Position numbers and translations under genes: made by a program
Shown: positions 29,001 to 39,444 of the stretch, piece by piece
Layout of the letters: the number at the start of each line of letters is the position of its first letter
Numbering within the stretch: the first letter of the stretch is position 1
Notes under the pieces: generated by a model
What the model was told of the DNA's origin: nothing
Database searches by the model: none
What the model saw: only the letters and a program-made list of their open reading frames with translations
Origin: Chloracidobacterium sp.
GTDB taxonomy: Bacteria > Acidobacteriota > Blastocatellia > Pyrinomonadales > Pyrinomonadaceae
Length of the DNA stretch: 64,000 nucleotides
Assembly: GCA_015075585.1 (NCBI GenBank)
Contig: JABTUB010000002.1
Span: 186,001-250,000, forward strand
Direction: 5' to 3'

Positions 29001-29348
29001 CTACGCTGCGGCGAGGAAGTCGCGGATCACAACGGCGTTATTATGTTCTTCGTCGTGGGCGCCGTAAACCAGCGTTACTTTGCCGCTTTCAGCCAGCTGC
29101 GTAAGTTCGGCGACCAATTCCTTGTTCTTATTCAACTCGCTGCGAAAACGTTTTTGGAATTCGCCCCATTTTTCGGGATCGTGGCCGAACCACTTTCTAA
29201 GCTCGGTGCTCGGCCCAAGCTCTTTTAGCCACACATCCACCTTTGCGGCATCTTTGGTAAGGCCCCGCGGCCACAATCTGTCAACCAACACACGTTTGCC
29301 GTCATTCTTATCCGCCGGCAGATATACACGCTTGATCTGAACTTTCAT
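29001..29348 (-). CDS. DUF488-family protein
   Basis: The 115-residue product has the family signatures KRVLVDRLWPRGLTKDAA, LGPSTELRKWFGHDPEKW and KVTLVYGAHDEEHNNAVVI. The start at 29348 follows a strong GGAGG site 5 bases upstream; the frame to 29390 is longer but unsupported. DUF488 proteins are small cytoplasmic proteins with conserved Arg, Trp and His residues and no settled function. Confidence 0.9.
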   Translation of the reverse strand: MKVQIKRVYLPADKNDGKRVLVDRLWPRGLTKDAAKVDVWLKELGPSTELRKWFGHDPEKWGEFQKRFRSELNKNKELVAELTQLAESGKVTLVYGAHDEEHNNAVVIRDFLAAA

Positions 29349-29400
29349 CTCAACCTCCGTGTCATTCGTGATATGGCAGATCGGCCGCAAGGCTCAGCCT

Positions 29401-30978
29401 CTACTGTGATATCCCGAAGACATCAAAATCATCACGCCGGATCTCGTCGGGTGTCGGTACCTTATCACTCAGGAAAAGCCCTTCAAGATACGCAAGCTCC
29501 TTATCGCGATTCATACTCGCAACCGCCGTTACAAGGCCATCCTTTACGAAAAACGCGAGGAACTCTTGAGTCTCGGGCTTGCCCTTGAAGATGATCTCAT
29601 CCCAACCGGCGGCACGCCCGAGATAATTCAGCGTCGAATCGAACTCCGTCGTCCAGAAGAAAGGCACCGCATGATACTTCGCCGCCTTTCCGGCCATATT
29701 GCGGGCCGCGACCCTTCCTTGCTGAAGCGCGGTCCGCCAATGCTCGATACGCATTGTTTGACCCGTGCGCTGATCCCTAAAATGCACAATGTCACCGGCA
29801 GCGTACACATCTTCAGCTATACGCATATTCTCATCAACAAAAACTCCGTGATCGGGGTGCAATTCGACACCCGAAAGAAAACTCGTCTCCGGAACAACGC
29901 CGATCCCTGTGATCACAACGTCTGCCTCAACCTTTTCGCCGGATGCGAGGATAACGGAGCTTACATTCGGATCACCCTCGAAACCCGCGACACCATTGCC
30001 AAGGCGGAACTTCACGCCGTTATCTTCGTGGATCTTTTGAAAGACCGCACCGATCTCGAGGCCGAGCGTCCGCTCGAACGGTACCTTGTCCGGCGCGATA
30101 ACCGTTACGTCCAATCCGCGCTTCTTCAGCGCCGCCGCCGCTTCCATTGCAATGAAGCTCGCACCGATAACAGCCGCTTTCTTTGCACCGTCGATCGAGG
30201 CGATGATGTCATCGGCACTGCCAAAACTGCGGAGCGTGTGGATATGCCCAAGGTCGGCACCCGGCAGTTTGAGTTTTCGCGGAGCACCGCCTGTGGCGAC
30301 CAATAGCCGGTCGAACGCCATATCACTACCGTCGTCAAAACTAACCTTTTTGCCTGCAATATCGACGCCTGTAACGGTTTTCCCTACAATTCTGTCAATA
30401 TCGTGCTCGGCAAAGAACTCCTCGGAACGCAGCAGCATCCATTCCGGCTCAGCCTGCCCGAAGAGGTAATCCTTGCTCAGATTCGGGCGATCGTACGGCA
30501 AGCGGTCTTCGCGCGTTATCATTACGATCTTGCCCGCAAAACCTTCTTCACGAAGAGTTTGTGCCGCCATGTATCCGGCACCTCCGCCGCCGATAATGAC
30601 AAACTTCCGAGTGTCCGCCGGATCTTCTTTTATCATATCCGGCGTTCGGCGATCGCCTTCGACACCGTCAAGATCAATGTGAATGACGCCGTTCTCGATC
30701 CTCAGAGGGTATTGCGGCAGCGAATCGATCGCGGGCGGCTCGATCATATTGCCGTTGCGTGCATTAAAGCATGCGTGGTGCCATGGGCAGATTATCTTGT
30801 CACCGATCAATGCTCCGTCCGCCAGCGGAGCACCGTAATGCGTGCAATACGCGCCCAACGCAAAGCACTCATCACCGACCCTTGCCAACAGGACCGGCGT
30901 TTCGCCGACCTGGATCTCTTTCAATTCACCGGCATTTATCTCTGACAGACTAAGCCGCGCAGCGTTCTGGTCGCTCAT
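29401..30978 (-). CDS. Rieske-type ferredoxin fused to FAD/NAD(P)H oxidoreductase
   Basis: The product is about 525 residues. Residues 1-105 are a Rieske domain with ligands in YCTHYGAPL and CPWHHACFN (CxH...CxxH), which binds a 2Fe-2S cluster. From about residue 124 follow FAD-binding [15 protein letters not shown], the NAD-binding [15 protein letters not shown], and [16 protein letters not shown], as in ferredoxin reductases. A C-terminal reductase domain ends it. This architecture is that of AIFM3-like proteins. It moves electrons from NAD(P)H, probably to its own Rieske centre or a partner. GGAGAG precedes the ATG at 30978. It overlaps the 3' end of ribA by 29 bases. Confidence 0.93.
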   Translation of the reverse strand: MSDQNAARLSLSEINAGELKEIQVGETPVLLARVGDECFALGAYCTHYGAPLADGALIGDKIICPWHHACFNARNGNMIEPPAIDSLPQYPLRIENGVIHIDLDGVEGDRRTPDMIKEDPADTRKFVIIGGGGAGYMAAQTLREEGFAGKIVMITREDRLPYDRPNLSKDYLFGQAEPEWMLLRSEEFFAEHDIDRIVGKTVTGVDIAGKKVSFDDGSDMAFDRLLVATGGAPRKLKLPGADLGHIHTLRSFGSADDIIASIDGAKKAAVIGASFIAMEAAAALKKRGLDVTVIAPDKVPFERTLGLEIGAVFQKIHEDNGVKFRLGNGVAGFEGDPNVSSVILASGEKVEADVVITGIGVVPETSFLSGVELHPDHGVFVDENMRIAEDVYAAGDIVHFRDQRTGQTMRIEHWRTALQQGRVAARNMAGKAAKYHAVPFFWTTEFDSTLNYLGRAAGWDEIIFKGKPETQEFLAFFVKDGLVTAVASMNRDKELAYLEGLFLSDKVPTPDEIRRDDFDVFGISQ

Positions 30979-31636
30979 AAGTTCTCTCCGGAAGTTCAAT
31001 ATAGTGTCCCATGCGATCACGCTTTGTACGCAGATACCCCGCAAATGTCTTGTAAAACTCGATGGGCAGCGGCACCCTTTCGGTCACCTCAAGGCCGTAG
31101 TCACGCAAGGCCTTGAACTTTTCAGGGTTATTCGACATCAGCCTTACACGATCGACGCCAAGCTGAGCGAGTATCTCGGCACACTGCTCGTAATGCCGCA
31201 GATCGGTCGGCAGACCCAACATATGGTTAGCCTCGATCGTATCGGCTCCCGCATCCTGCAGAGCATACGCACGGATCTTGTTCATTATACCAATGCCGCG
31301 GCCCTCTTGCTGATGATAGACAATGATGCCGTGCTTTTCCTTTGCGATCTTGAGCATCGCGGCGTGAAGCTGCTGGCCGCAATCGCACTTAGCCGAACCG
31401 AATACGTCGCCTGTCATACACTGCGAATGCATCCTCACCAAGGTCGGCCGCCCGCGGAAATGCGTGCCCATCGCCAACACAACGAATTCCTCATCCGATG
31501 TAAGCGAGCGGAAACCCATAAGCCTGAAATGCCCGTATTCGGTCGGAAGCTTTGCTTCGGCGACCTTTTCGACCGTCTTTGCCTTTACGCCGCTGCGTAC
31601 CGGCCTCAAATTCGTCTTGTTAGTTCTCTTTCTCAT
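30950..31636 (-). CDS. ribA: GTP cyclohydrolase II, stand-alone
   Basis: The product opens GTP to the first riboflavin precursor. The 228-residue protein has the zinc ligands in [20 protein letters not shown] and the active-site motif [18 protein letters not shown], then [18 protein letters not shown]. No RibB domain is fused. About 28 basic residues precede the domain. GGGGGAG gives a strong ribosome binding site. Overlap with the downstream flavoprotein gene links FAD supply and a flavoenzyme in one transcript. Confidence 0.96.
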   Translation of the reverse strand: MRKRTNKTNLRPVRSGVKAKTVEKVAEAKLPTEYGHFRLMGFRSLTSDEEFVVLAMGTHFRGRPTLVRMHSQCMTGDVFGSAKCDCGQQLHAAMLKIAKEKHGIIVYHQQEGRGIGIMNKIRAYALQDAGADTIEANHMLGLPTDLRHYEQCAEILAQLGVDRVRLMSNNPEKFKALRDYGLEVTERVPLPIEFYKTFAGYLRTKRDRMGHYIELPERTYERPERCAA

Positions 31637-31886
31637 GACTCCCCCTTTGCATTGCCGCGCCTTTTCTCATTTCGGGCACTTTTGACCGGAACATACCGTT
31701 GATGGTGCAGCGACTGTACATATCATTGTGATCGTGCTCATTATCCTTATGCTCTGAACGTTTTATTGACCGCTCAATTTCCCGCGACATTTTCAACTTA
31801 TACCATTCATTCTAATAAGTCAAGAAATCTTTATGTTTATTGGATTTATTTTTTGTTTTGTGCTAAGATGCTTATCGGGGTGAGGT

Positions 31887-32513
31887 ATGGGCAAGACGAA
31901 ATTCGACAAACGCTTCTTCGAAAGTACGAGAGGGCAGATCGTTCTGCTTCTTCATGGGACAACGAAAACGGTCAATGAACTCGCAACTACACTTGACCTC
32001 TCGGACAACGCGATCCGCGCACATTTGCTCACTTTGGAACGCGACGGCCTCGTCGAGCAAGGCGGCCAGGTAAAGGGATTTCGCAAGCCCCACTTTGTTT
32101 ACAAGCTCACTTCCGACGCGCGCGGTCTTTTTCCGAGTTCGTACGATGTGCTCTTCAACCGGCTTATCGATGTCCTGAAAACTAAGCTGCACACAAACAC
32201 AGTTAAGGAGACGCTGAAAGATGTCGGCCGCACGCTCGGCGAAGAGCAAGCTATTGACGGTGATCTGGACGAGCGCATCGAAAAAACCATTGAGGTACTG
32301 CACGAACTTGGCGGCGCCGCAAAGGTAGTTCATCGCAACGGACGAACCGTCATCGCAAGCGAGAGTTGCCCATTTGCTGAATCAGTGGTTGAGCATTGTG
32401 AGGTTTGCCAAATTGCGGAATCAATGCTGACAGAAATGCTCGGCCGCCCTGTACATGAGAAATGCGACCGCACACACTTCCCCAAATGCTGCTTTGAGAT
32501 CGAAACGACCTAG
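31887..32513 (+). CDS. winged-helix regulator with C-terminal cysteine cluster, SufR-like
   Basis: The 208-residue product has an N-terminal winged helix (TVNELATTLDLSDNAIRAHL, LERDGLVEQGG, KPHFVYKLT) of the ArsR/SufR type. The C-terminal part has cysteines in SCPFAESVVEHCEVCQI and HEKCDRTHFPKCCFEI. SufR proteins bind an Fe-S cluster through similarly spaced cysteines and repress Fe-S assembly genes. A redox- or Fe-S-sensing role is likely. The upstream 250 bases are AT-rich and separate it from divergent ribA and the Rieske gene, which are plausible targets. GAGGT lies next to the ATG. Confidence 0.82.
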   Translation: MGKTKFDKRFFESTRGQIVLLLHGTTKTVNELATTLDLSDNAIRAHLLTLERDGLVEQGGQVKGFRKPHFVYKLTSDARGLFPSSYDVLFNRLIDVLKTKLHTNTVKETLKDVGRTLGEEQAIDGDLDERIEKTIEVLHELGGAAKVVHRNGRTVIASESCPFAESVVEHCEVCQIAESMLTEMLGRPVHEKCDRTHFPKCCFEIETT

Positions 32514-32577
32514 CTGACAATAGCTGCATTAGCCGCGCGATACAATAATCCTGTCTTCATTTTGTTCAAAAATCTCA

Positions 32578-32614
32578 TATAATCATAACGACCCGTTTGG
32601 TACGATCGTTATGA
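32578..32614 (+). promoter_or_regulatory. -10 element and inverted repeat over the acid phosphatase start codon
   Basis: TATAAT (32578-32583) is followed by TCATAACGA (32583-32591) and its perfect complement TCGTTATGA (32606-32614) with a 14-base loop. The ATG at 32611 is inside the right arm and no ribosome binding site is visible. The repeat would lie at the transcript start, either as an operator or as a hairpin in a very short leader. Confidence 0.55.
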
Positions 32615-33483
32615 AAGCTAAAATTGTATTGCTCAATGCGGCTCTTGCCGCTGTCACGGTGGTTTCGACGCACTTCATCACAATTTCCAGTGCGCAGCAG
32701 GGCACGGCGCCCGCCAAGCCTGCCGCCAATGTTGATTATCAGCTCGGCGGAACGCTTTATATGCAGAAAGCGGCGGAGTATCGCGCCCTTGCGTATCAGG
32801 CGTACAACATCGCGCATTGGCGGCTTGATGCGGACATGGATAAGAAGAACGTCAAGAAACTGCCGAAAGCCGAGCGAAAGAAACCTCGGGCGATAATGGT
32901 CGATATTGATGAGACGGTCTTGGACAACTCGCCCGCGCAGGCATTCAATATCGTCAATCATCTGCCGTTCGACCTGAACCAGTGGTATCGCTGGGGCGAA
33001 ATGCGAAAAGCAAAACCGATCCCCGGAGCTGTCGAGTTCCTGAACTATGCGACGTCAAAAGGCGTCAAGGTCTTCTACGTATCGAACCGCGACCGCGAGC
33101 CGCAGCTCCGGGCAACGATCGACAACCTGAAGAGCGCCGGGTTTCATGACATCTCGACAGAGAATGTGATGCTGCGTGAAAAAGGCCCGGACGGCAAGCT
33201 CATTTCTGCAAAGGATCCGCGCCGCGACATCATTCGTAAAAAGTATCGCATCGTTTTCTTCATAGGCGACAATCTTGATGATCACTCAAGCGTTTTCGAG
33301 CACAGATCGATAGCTGAGCGTTTTGCGGAAGTTGATAAGGCAAAAGGCCTTTTCGGCAAACGCTACATAATGCTGCCGAACGCTATGTACGGCACTTGGG
33401 AAAACGCCATCTACGGATACAACGGAAAGCTTACGGAAGCCGAGAAGGAACAGATGCGGCTTAATGCTCTGGAACTGCCGTAG
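32611..33483 (+). CDS. secreted HAD acid phosphatase, e(P4)/class C type
   Basis: The 290-residue product removes phosphate from nucleotides or other esters outside the cytoplasm. A signal peptide (VLLNAALAAVTVVSTHFITI) ends near SSAQQ, without a lipobox, so it is secreted rather than a lipoprotein as in Haemophilus. HAD motif I is MVDIDETVLDNS, motif II VSNRDRE, motif IV FFIGDNLDDHSS, matching the class C DDDD phosphatases. It lies 23 bases upstream of the S9 peptidase, so they are probably one operon. Confidence 0.9.
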   Translation: MKAKIVLLNAALAAVTVVSTHFITISSAQQGTAPAKPAANVDYQLGGTLYMQKAAEYRALAYQAYNIAHWRLDADMDKKNVKKLPKAERKKPRAIMVDIDETVLDNSPAQAFNIVNHLPFDLNQWYRWGEMRKAKPIPGAVEFLNYATSKGVKVFYVSNRDREPQLRATIDNLKSAGFHDISTENVMLREKGPDGKLISAKDPRRDIIRKKYRIVFFIGDNLDDHSSVFEHRSIAERFAEVDKAKGLFGKRYIMLPNAMYGTWENAIYGYNGKLTEAEKEQMRLNALELP

Positions 33484-33506
33484 GGCAAGGAGCCCAATAT
33501 AGGCTT

Positions 33507-35852
33507 GTGAGAACAAAACTCATTGCGAATGAACGGTATCCGGCCACTCGGCGATCGCTGCGTGCAACGCTGCTCGCAGCGGTATTATTGCTGTATTCTG
33601 CGATCACGGCCGCGCCGCAGGCACTTACGGTTCGTGAAATAATGGCCGAGCCGTCGATCGCAGGGATGAGGGCTGAAGGCGAAAAGCTCTCGCCGGACGG
33701 CACAAAGGCCATCTTTCTTTGGAACGCCCAAGGCCGACTGCCGCTTGACCTCTATCTGGTGCCGGCGGATGGCGGCGAAGCTCAGGTCATTTTGCGGCTT
33801 TCGGATATGCCGCCGGCCGCGCCTCGGCCTGTAAAGGAGAACAAACTCGATTATGGTTTGACCGTACGGGACGACTTTGTAAAGGAACGCGAACGTGCGT
33901 TAGGAAGCTTCGAGTGGTCGCCGGATTCAAAGAAACTCGTTTTCTCCGCGGGCGGCGACCTTTATGTACTTACCCTTGGCGAGAGGACGCCAAAACGCTA
34001 CACGAACACTCAAACTGCCGAGGTTGCTCCGCGTTTTATCGATAACGATCGGATACTTTATCTGCAATCGGGAAATCTGTTCATCCTGAACACTGCGGAT
34101 GCGGTAACGACGCAGATCTCACGCGAGGCCGACGCCGCAAAGTTCGTTTCGGTCGGCAATGCTTCAGTAAGTAAGGACGGCAAACTGGTTGCTTACGTTG
34201 TTTCAGATACGTCGAAATACCGATCGCTGATCGTGCCCGGTTATTTAGGTGAATTTGTCGAGGCGTCGCAGACACGCCGCGGTTGGGCAGAGCAGAAACT
34301 CTTTGTAACGGCAACTGACGGCAGCCGCACAACACCTTCCGAGGTCAAACTGCCAAAGGCTGAAGGCGTCGGCAATTTTCGCGGAATAAAGTGGGCTGCC
34401 GACAACCGCGAGCTGATCGTTGACCGCGTAGATCTGGATCTGAAACGCCGCGTCATCTTTTATGTGAGCAGTGCGGGAAGCACGGACGAGCAGGCCGTCA
34501 CCGTAACAGAGGAAACCGATCCGAAGTGGCAGGCTCCGCTCTCGGCAATATTTGAACCTGATCCGAGTGACGCGAGACGCCTATTCTTTTGCTCAGAAAA
34601 GGACGGTTTTAACCACATATACTTGGCAACGATCATTAAAGGGCAGGACGCCGGCGGTGTTGCTCTAAAGGACAGCATTTCGATCGAGCAGCTTACACGA
34701 GGGCCTTGGCAGGTCGAGTGGGCAAAATGGGATCCGAGAGCGTCTCAGATCTATTTTCTTTCCACAAGAAAAGGCACGTCCACACGCAGCATCGCAGCGG
34801 TTACGCCGGACGGCAAGATCACTGACGATCCGCTTACCGAACGCTTGGCTGCTACGATCGATACGCCGCAAATATCGTCGGAGGACAAGAATAATCGTGC
34901 GCTCTATGGCGTATCGCGTTGGAATGAGCCGACGGAATTGTACTCGCGGCCTCTCTGTTTTGGCGCGGCTGCTTGTGATAAGACGGAGACGCCGCCTGTC
35001 CGACTAACACACACCGCACCCGAAAAATTTGCCGAGCGATGGAACTCAGTTCCAAAATTTGTGAATATTCCGACGCGTGACGGAAAGGAGATCGCCTCAA
35101 AGGTCTATCTTCCCGCCGGACATGACGCTAAGCGAAAGTATCCGATGGTCATCTTTGTCCACGGAGCGGGCTACCTTCAGAATACGATCAACGGCTGGAA
35201 CAACTACTACCGTGAATTCATGTTCAACGAAATGCTAACGCAGAAAGGCTATGTCGTGTTGGACATCGATTATCGCGGCTCCGCGGGCTACGGACGCGAT
35301 TGGCGAACCGATGTCTTTGATTTCCTTGGCGGCATGGATCTCGACGATCATATTGACGCCATTGATTTTATGGTAAAGAATTACGGCGTTGAACGATCAC
35401 GGATCGGCGTTTACGGCGGCAGTTACGGCGGGTTCATGGCAGAGATGCTTGCGATGCGTGCCCCGGAAAGGACCGCTGCCGCAGCCGCACTTCGTCCGGT
35501 CGCCGATTGGAAGAATTACTATGCTTCATCGCCCGGCTATACGGTGCAGCGGCTCGGCTTTCCCGAAAAGAATCCGGAAGCTTATAAGCGCTCGTCGCCG
35601 ATCAGCTACGCGGATAAGCTCGAGCGGCCGCTGCTGATATTGCACGGGATGTCGGACAGCAACGTCCACGTGCAGGACTCGATACAATTGATCGAAAAAC
35701 TCATCCGGCTCGGCAAGACAAAGTATTTCGAGGCGATGCTCTATCCGTCGGAAGATCACGGATTTGTACGGCCCGAAAGCTGGACGGACGAGTATGAACG
35801 CATCCTGGCGTTCTTTGAAGAACACTTGAAACAACCGATGCTCACGCCTTGA
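33507..35852 (+). CDS. secreted S9 family prolyl oligopeptidase-like peptidase
   Basis: The 781-residue product starts at a GTG with an AAGGAG about 14 bases upstream and has an N-terminal signal (SLRATLLAAVLLLYSAITAA). Residues about 60-490 form a beta-propeller (FEWSPDSKKLVFSAGGDLYV). The alpha/beta-hydrolase domain has the nucleophile in GVYGGSYGGFMAEM, the Asp in LHGMSDSNVHVQD and the His in SEDHGFVRPE. It resembles dipeptidyl/acylaminoacyl peptidases and probably trims peptides in the periplasm for uptake. Confidence 0.92.
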   Translation: MRTKLIANERYPATRRSLRATLLAAVLLLYSAITAAPQALTVREIMAEPSIAGMRAEGEKLSPDGTKAIFLWNAQGRLPLDLYLVPADGGEAQVILRLSDMPPAAPRPVKENKLDYGLTVRDDFVKERERALGSFEWSPDSKKLVFSAGGDLYVLTLGERTPKRYTNTQTAEVAPRFIDNDRILYLQSGNLFILNTADAVTTQISREADAAKFVSVGNASVSKDGKLVAYVVSDTSKYRSLIVPGYLGEFVEASQTRRGWAEQKLFVTATDGSRTTPSEVKLPKAEGVGNFRGIKWAADNRELIVDRVDLDLKRRVIFYVSSAGSTDEQAVTVTEETDPKWQAPLSAIFEPDPSDARRLFFCSEKDGFNHIYLATIIKGQDAGGVALKDSISIEQLTRGPWQVEWAKWDPRASQIYFLSTRKGTSTRSIAAVTPDGKITDDPLTERLAATIDTPQISSEDKNNRALYGVSRWNEPTELYSRPLCFGAAACDKTETPPVRLTHTAPEKFAERWNSVPKFVNIPTRDGKEIASKVYLPAGHDAKRKYPMVIFVHGAGYLQNTINGWNNYYREFMFNEMLTQKGYVVLDIDYRGSAGYGRDWRTDVFDFLGGMDLDDHIDAIDFMVKNYGVERSRIGVYGGSYGGFMAEMLAMRAPERTAAAAALRPVADWKNYYASSPGYTVQRLGFPEKNPEAYKRSSPISYADKLERPLLILHGMSDSNVHVQDSIQLIEKLIRLGKTKYFEAMLYPSEDHGFVRPESWTDEYERILAFFEEHLKQPMLTP

Positions 35853-35865
35853 GCTAACCTAAACT

Positions 35866-36801
35866 ATGCGAATATTGATTACCGGCGGTGCCGGGTTTAT
35901 CGGCTCACACCTTTGCGAACGTCTGCTCAACGATGGCCAAGAAGTGATATGCCTCGACAATTTTTTCACCGGCAGAAAGCAGAACATCACGCATCTGCTT
36001 GACAATAAAGCATTTGAGCTTGTGCGGCACGACGTAACCGAGCCGATACTGCTTGAGGTTGATCAGATCTACAATCTTGCCTGCCCTGCTTCACCGGTTC
36101 ATTACCAATACAATCCGGTAAAGACCGTAAAGACCAACGTCATGGGCACGCTTAATATGCTGGGCCTTGCAAAACGTGTTCACGCACGGATCCTTCAGGC
36201 TTCGACGAGCGAAGTTTACGGCGACCCGCACGAGCATCCGCAGACCGAGAGTTATTGGGGGAATGTGAATCCGATCGGGCTGCGGAGCTGCTATGACGAA
36301 GGCAAACGCGTCGCCGAAACGCTGATGATGGATTATCACCGACAGAGCGGCGTCGATACACGGATCGTCCGTATTTTCAACACTTACGGCGAACGCATGC
36401 TCGAGAACGACGGCCGTGTTGTGTCAAATTTCATTGTTCAGGCTCTTCGCGGCACACCGCTGACGATATACGGCGACGGCAGCCAGACGCGCTCATTTTG
36501 TTATGTGAGCGACCTTGTCGAAGGCCTCGTCAGACTGATGAACAAGGAATCCGAAGACATACACTTGCCCGTGAACATAGGCAATCCGGGCGAATTTACT
36601 ATGAAGGAACTTGCCGAAGAGGTCGGCAAGGTCTCCGGGCGTGAGATCGCGATCGAATATCGCGATCTTCCGGCTGACGATCCGAAGCAGCGGCGGCCGA
36701 ATATAGAACGCGCTCAAAATGAACTTGGCTGGTCTCCAACGGTGCCGCTGAGCGAGGGGCTAAAACGGACGTTCAAATATTTTGAGCGAATACTAAGTTG
36801 A
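35866..36801 (+). CDS. UDP-glucuronate decarboxylase (UDP-xylose synthase) family, SDR
   Basis: The 311-residue product has the NAD motif [15 protein letters not shown], the active-site pieces [16 protein letters not shown] and [12 protein letters not shown] (YxxxK), and [20 protein letters not shown], as in UXS enzymes. It converts UDP-glucuronate to UDP-xylose for surface glycans. A related nucleotide-sugar epimerase activity cannot be excluded. It starts 14 bases after the S9 gene and is convergent with leuS. Confidence 0.9.
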   Translation: MRILITGGAGFIGSHLCERLLNDGQEVICLDNFFTGRKQNITHLLDNKAFELVRHDVTEPILLEVDQIYNLACPASPVHYQYNPVKTVKTNVMGTLNMLGLAKRVHARILQASTSEVYGDPHEHPQTESYWGNVNPIGLRSCYDEGKRVAETLMMDYHRQSGVDTRIVRIFNTYGERMLENDGRVVSNFIVQALRGTPLTIYGDGSQTRSFCYVSDLVEGLVRLMNKESEDIHLPVNIGNPGEFTMKELAEEVGKVSGREIAIEYRDLPADDPKQRRPNIERAQNELGWSPTVPLSEGLKRTFKYFERILS

Positions 36802-36813
36802 CAGCGATGCGGC

Positions 36814-39444
36814 TCAGCGGACCACAATATTTACAAGCCGCCCGGGAACAACAATGACCTTGACGACCTGTTTCGCATCGGTATATTCCCTCACCTTCTC
36901 ATCTGCGAACGCGCTCGTTTCAAGTGCGTAATTCGAGGCATCAGGAGCTGCCATCACGCGGCTTCTGAGTTTGCCGTTCACTTGGACAGCGATCTCGATC
37001 ATCTCTTCTTTCGCAAGTTCTTCATTATATTCGGGAAAGGCCGCACCATTAGCCAGTATGCCGCGATCATTACCGATCAGTTCGGCATAAAGCTCTTCAG
37101 CGACATGCGGTGCAAAAGGTGCAAGCATCAGCACGAGCGACTCCAGTGCTGAGCAAACAGCACCCTTTACATCCGCATCTGCTGAATCGGCTTCAACACT
37201 GATCTCACCTATGGCATTCGAAAGCTCCATCAATGCCGCGACGGGCGTGTTGAACTGCAGGCTCTCGAGGCTGTCCGAAACCCGCTTGATGGTTTGGTGC
37301 GTCTTCCGCTGAAGGGCCCTTGCCGTGCTGTCGGAGAACTCACTGCCGCTTTGGCGGCCATGCGAAGCGGCGACGCCGTGCCACTTATGCACCTGCCGCC
37401 ATATCCGCTGGAGAAACCGAACGGCTCCCTCAATACCGGCCTCGTTCCAGACGAGTTCGTTCTCGATCGGCGCGGCGAAGAGAATGAACAACCGCGCAGC
37501 ATCGGCACCGTAGATATCGACCATCTCATCAGGATCTACACCGTTTCCTTTGCTCTTTGACATACGCTCGATCGCGTATTTGAGCGAGGTGCCGCCTGAT
37601 GATAAAGCCTTTGTAATGCGGCCTTTGGCATCACGCTCGATCGTTACATCGTCGGGCTTATGATAGACACGCTTGCCTGTTGAATCGTCAAAGAACGTCT
37701 CGCCGACGACCATCCCCTGCGTCAGAAGCCTTTTGAACGGCTCATTGAATGAAACAAGCCCGAGGTCACGCATAACCTTCGTCCAGAAGCGCGCGTAGAT
37801 CAGATGCATCACAGCGTGGTCATCGCCGCCGATATATTGATCGACAGGAACCCAGTATGCTGCCGCGGCCGGATCGAACGGCAACTCGCGGTTATTAACA
37901 TCAAGATAGCGATAGTAATACCATGACGAATCGACGAACGTATCCATCGTATCCGTTTCGCGTCTGGCATCTCCGCCGCATTTCGGACACGCTGTTTCGT
38001 AGAACTCCGGAACCTTCGCAAGCGGCGATTCGCCCGTGCCGGTAAAAGGAGCGGTCTCGGGCAAAGTTACCGGAAGCGCTTCGTACTTTTCGGGTACGAC
38101 GCCGCAGCCCGCACAATAGACTATTGGTATCGGTGAGCCCCAAAAACGCTGGCGTGAGATGCCCCAATCGCGCAGCCGATAGGTTACGGCGGCTTCGCCA
38201 AAGCCGTGTTCGGCGGCAAAGGCGGTCATCTCGCTCCGTGCGTCCTCACTTGTCATTCGCGACCACTTGCCTGAGTTCACAAGCGTCCCATATTCGGTGA
38301 ACGGCGACTCGGCAGAGCTGGGTTCGGCATCATTGCCCGACGGCTCGATCACCTTTAGGATCGGAAGCCCGAATTTCGACGCGAACTCATGATCGCGTTC
38401 GTCATGGGCCGGAACTGACATTACCGCTCCCGTTCCGTAATCGATCATTACATAGTTACCGACCCATATCGGCACCTCGTCGCCGCTGAACGGATTGAGT
38501 GCCCTTAGGCCGGTGTCGATGCCGTCCTTTTCTATCTCCTCATCGCGTTCCTTCGGTTTGAGATTCTCGGCGGCCATGGCATCGATCTTTGCCATAACTT
38601 CACTGCTCAGGCCGTCGCGCAGGGCCGCTATCGCCGGATGTTCAGGAGCAAGGACAACGGCCGTCGCGCCATAGATCGTGTCAATACGTGTCGTAAAGAC
38701 GCGGATCGCAGGCACTTTGTCCTTATGATCGACGAATGAGAACTCGACGAATGCCCCATCGGAACGGCCGATCCAGTCACTCTGCCGCTTGAGCACGTTC
38801 GACGGCCAACCCTCCTCGATCTCGGTCATATCGTCAAGGAGCTGTCCCGTATAAGCCGTCGTTCGCAGGAACCACTGCTCGAGATCTTTCTTGGTTACCG
38901 GATTGCCGCAGCGCCAACAGAGGCCGCCGCTGGCCTGCTCATTCGAAAGCGTCGCCTGATCGGTCTCGCACCAATTGACCTGTGTCATACGCTTGTACGC
39001 CAGGCCCATCTCGAACATCTTCAGGAAAAACCATTGGTCGAACTTATAGTACTCCGGCCGATGCGCGTACATTTGACGCCGCCAATCGTAGCTAAGACCG
39101 AGATGCTGAAGCTGGGCACGCATCACGGCGATGTTCTCTTCAGTCCACTCGCGGGGATTGACACCGCGTTTAACGGCGGCATCTTCGGCAGGCTGGCCGA
39201 ACGAATCCCAACCGATAGGGTGCAGCACGTTAAAGCCCTTCAGACGCTTGAACCATGCGAGAGCATCCCCCGCGGAATAGTTCCGCACATGGCCCATGTG
39301 AAGATTGCCCGAAGGATACGGCAGCATCTCGAGTGCGTAGAATTTTGGCCGCGCATCATCGGGTTCGGCCGCAAACGTTCCGCCCTCGGCCCACTTTTGC
39401 TGCCATTTTTGCTCGATCTTTTTTGCGAAATATTTATCGTCCAT
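36814..39444 (-). CDS. leuS: leucyl-tRNA synthetase
   Basis: The cytoplasmic enzyme charges tRNA-Leu. The start at 39444 (MDDKYFAKKIEQKWQQ) fits the family; the frame to 39501 adds a hydrophobic leader that does not. The product is about 876 residues. HIGH is PYPSGNLHMGHVRNY and KMSKS is ERMSKSKGNGVDPDEM. The editing domain contains TRIDTIYGATAVVLAPEHP and FGLPILKV. A zinc-like CxxC pair, YCAGCG then CPKCGG, is present. Confidence 0.97.
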   Translation of the reverse strand: MDDKYFAKKIEQKWQQKWAEGGTFAAEPDDARPKFYALEMLPYPSGNLHMGHVRNYSAGDALAWFKRLKGFNVLHPIGWDSFGQPAEDAAVKRGVNPREWTEENIAVMRAQLQHLGLSYDWRRQMYAHRPEYYKFDQWFFLKMFEMGLAYKRMTQVNWCETDQATLSNEQASGGLCWRCGNPVTKKDLEQWFLRTTAYTGQLLDDMTEIEEGWPSNVLKRQSDWIGRSDGAFVEFSFVDHKDKVPAIRVFTTRIDTIYGATAVVLAPEHPAIAALRDGLSSEVMAKIDAMAAENLKPKERDEEIEKDGIDTGLRALNPFSGDEVPIWVGNYVMIDYGTGAVMSVPAHDERDHEFASKFGLPILKVIEPSGNDAEPSSAESPFTEYGTLVNSGKWSRMTSEDARSEMTAFAAEHGFGEAAVTYRLRDWGISRQRFWGSPIPIVYCAGCGVVPEKYEALPVTLPETAPFTGTGESPLAKVPEFYETACPKCGGDARRETDTMDTFVDSSWYYYRYLDVNNRELPFDPAAAAYWVPVDQYIGGDDHAVMHLIYARFWTKVMRDLGLVSFNEPFKRLLTQGMVVGETFFDDSTGKRVYHKPDDVTIERDAKGRITKALSSGGTSLKYAIERMSKSKGNGVDPDEMVDIYGADAARLFILFAAPIENELVWNEAGIEGAVRFLQRIWRQVHKWHGVAASHGRQSGSEFSDSTARALQRKTHQTIKRVSDSLESLQFNTPVAALMELSNAIGEISVEADSADADVKGAVCSALESLVLMLAPFAPHVAEELYAELIGNDRGILANGAAFPEYNEELAKEEMIEIAVQVNGKLRSRVMAAPDASNYALETSAFADEKVREYTDAKQVVKVIVVPGRLVNIVVR

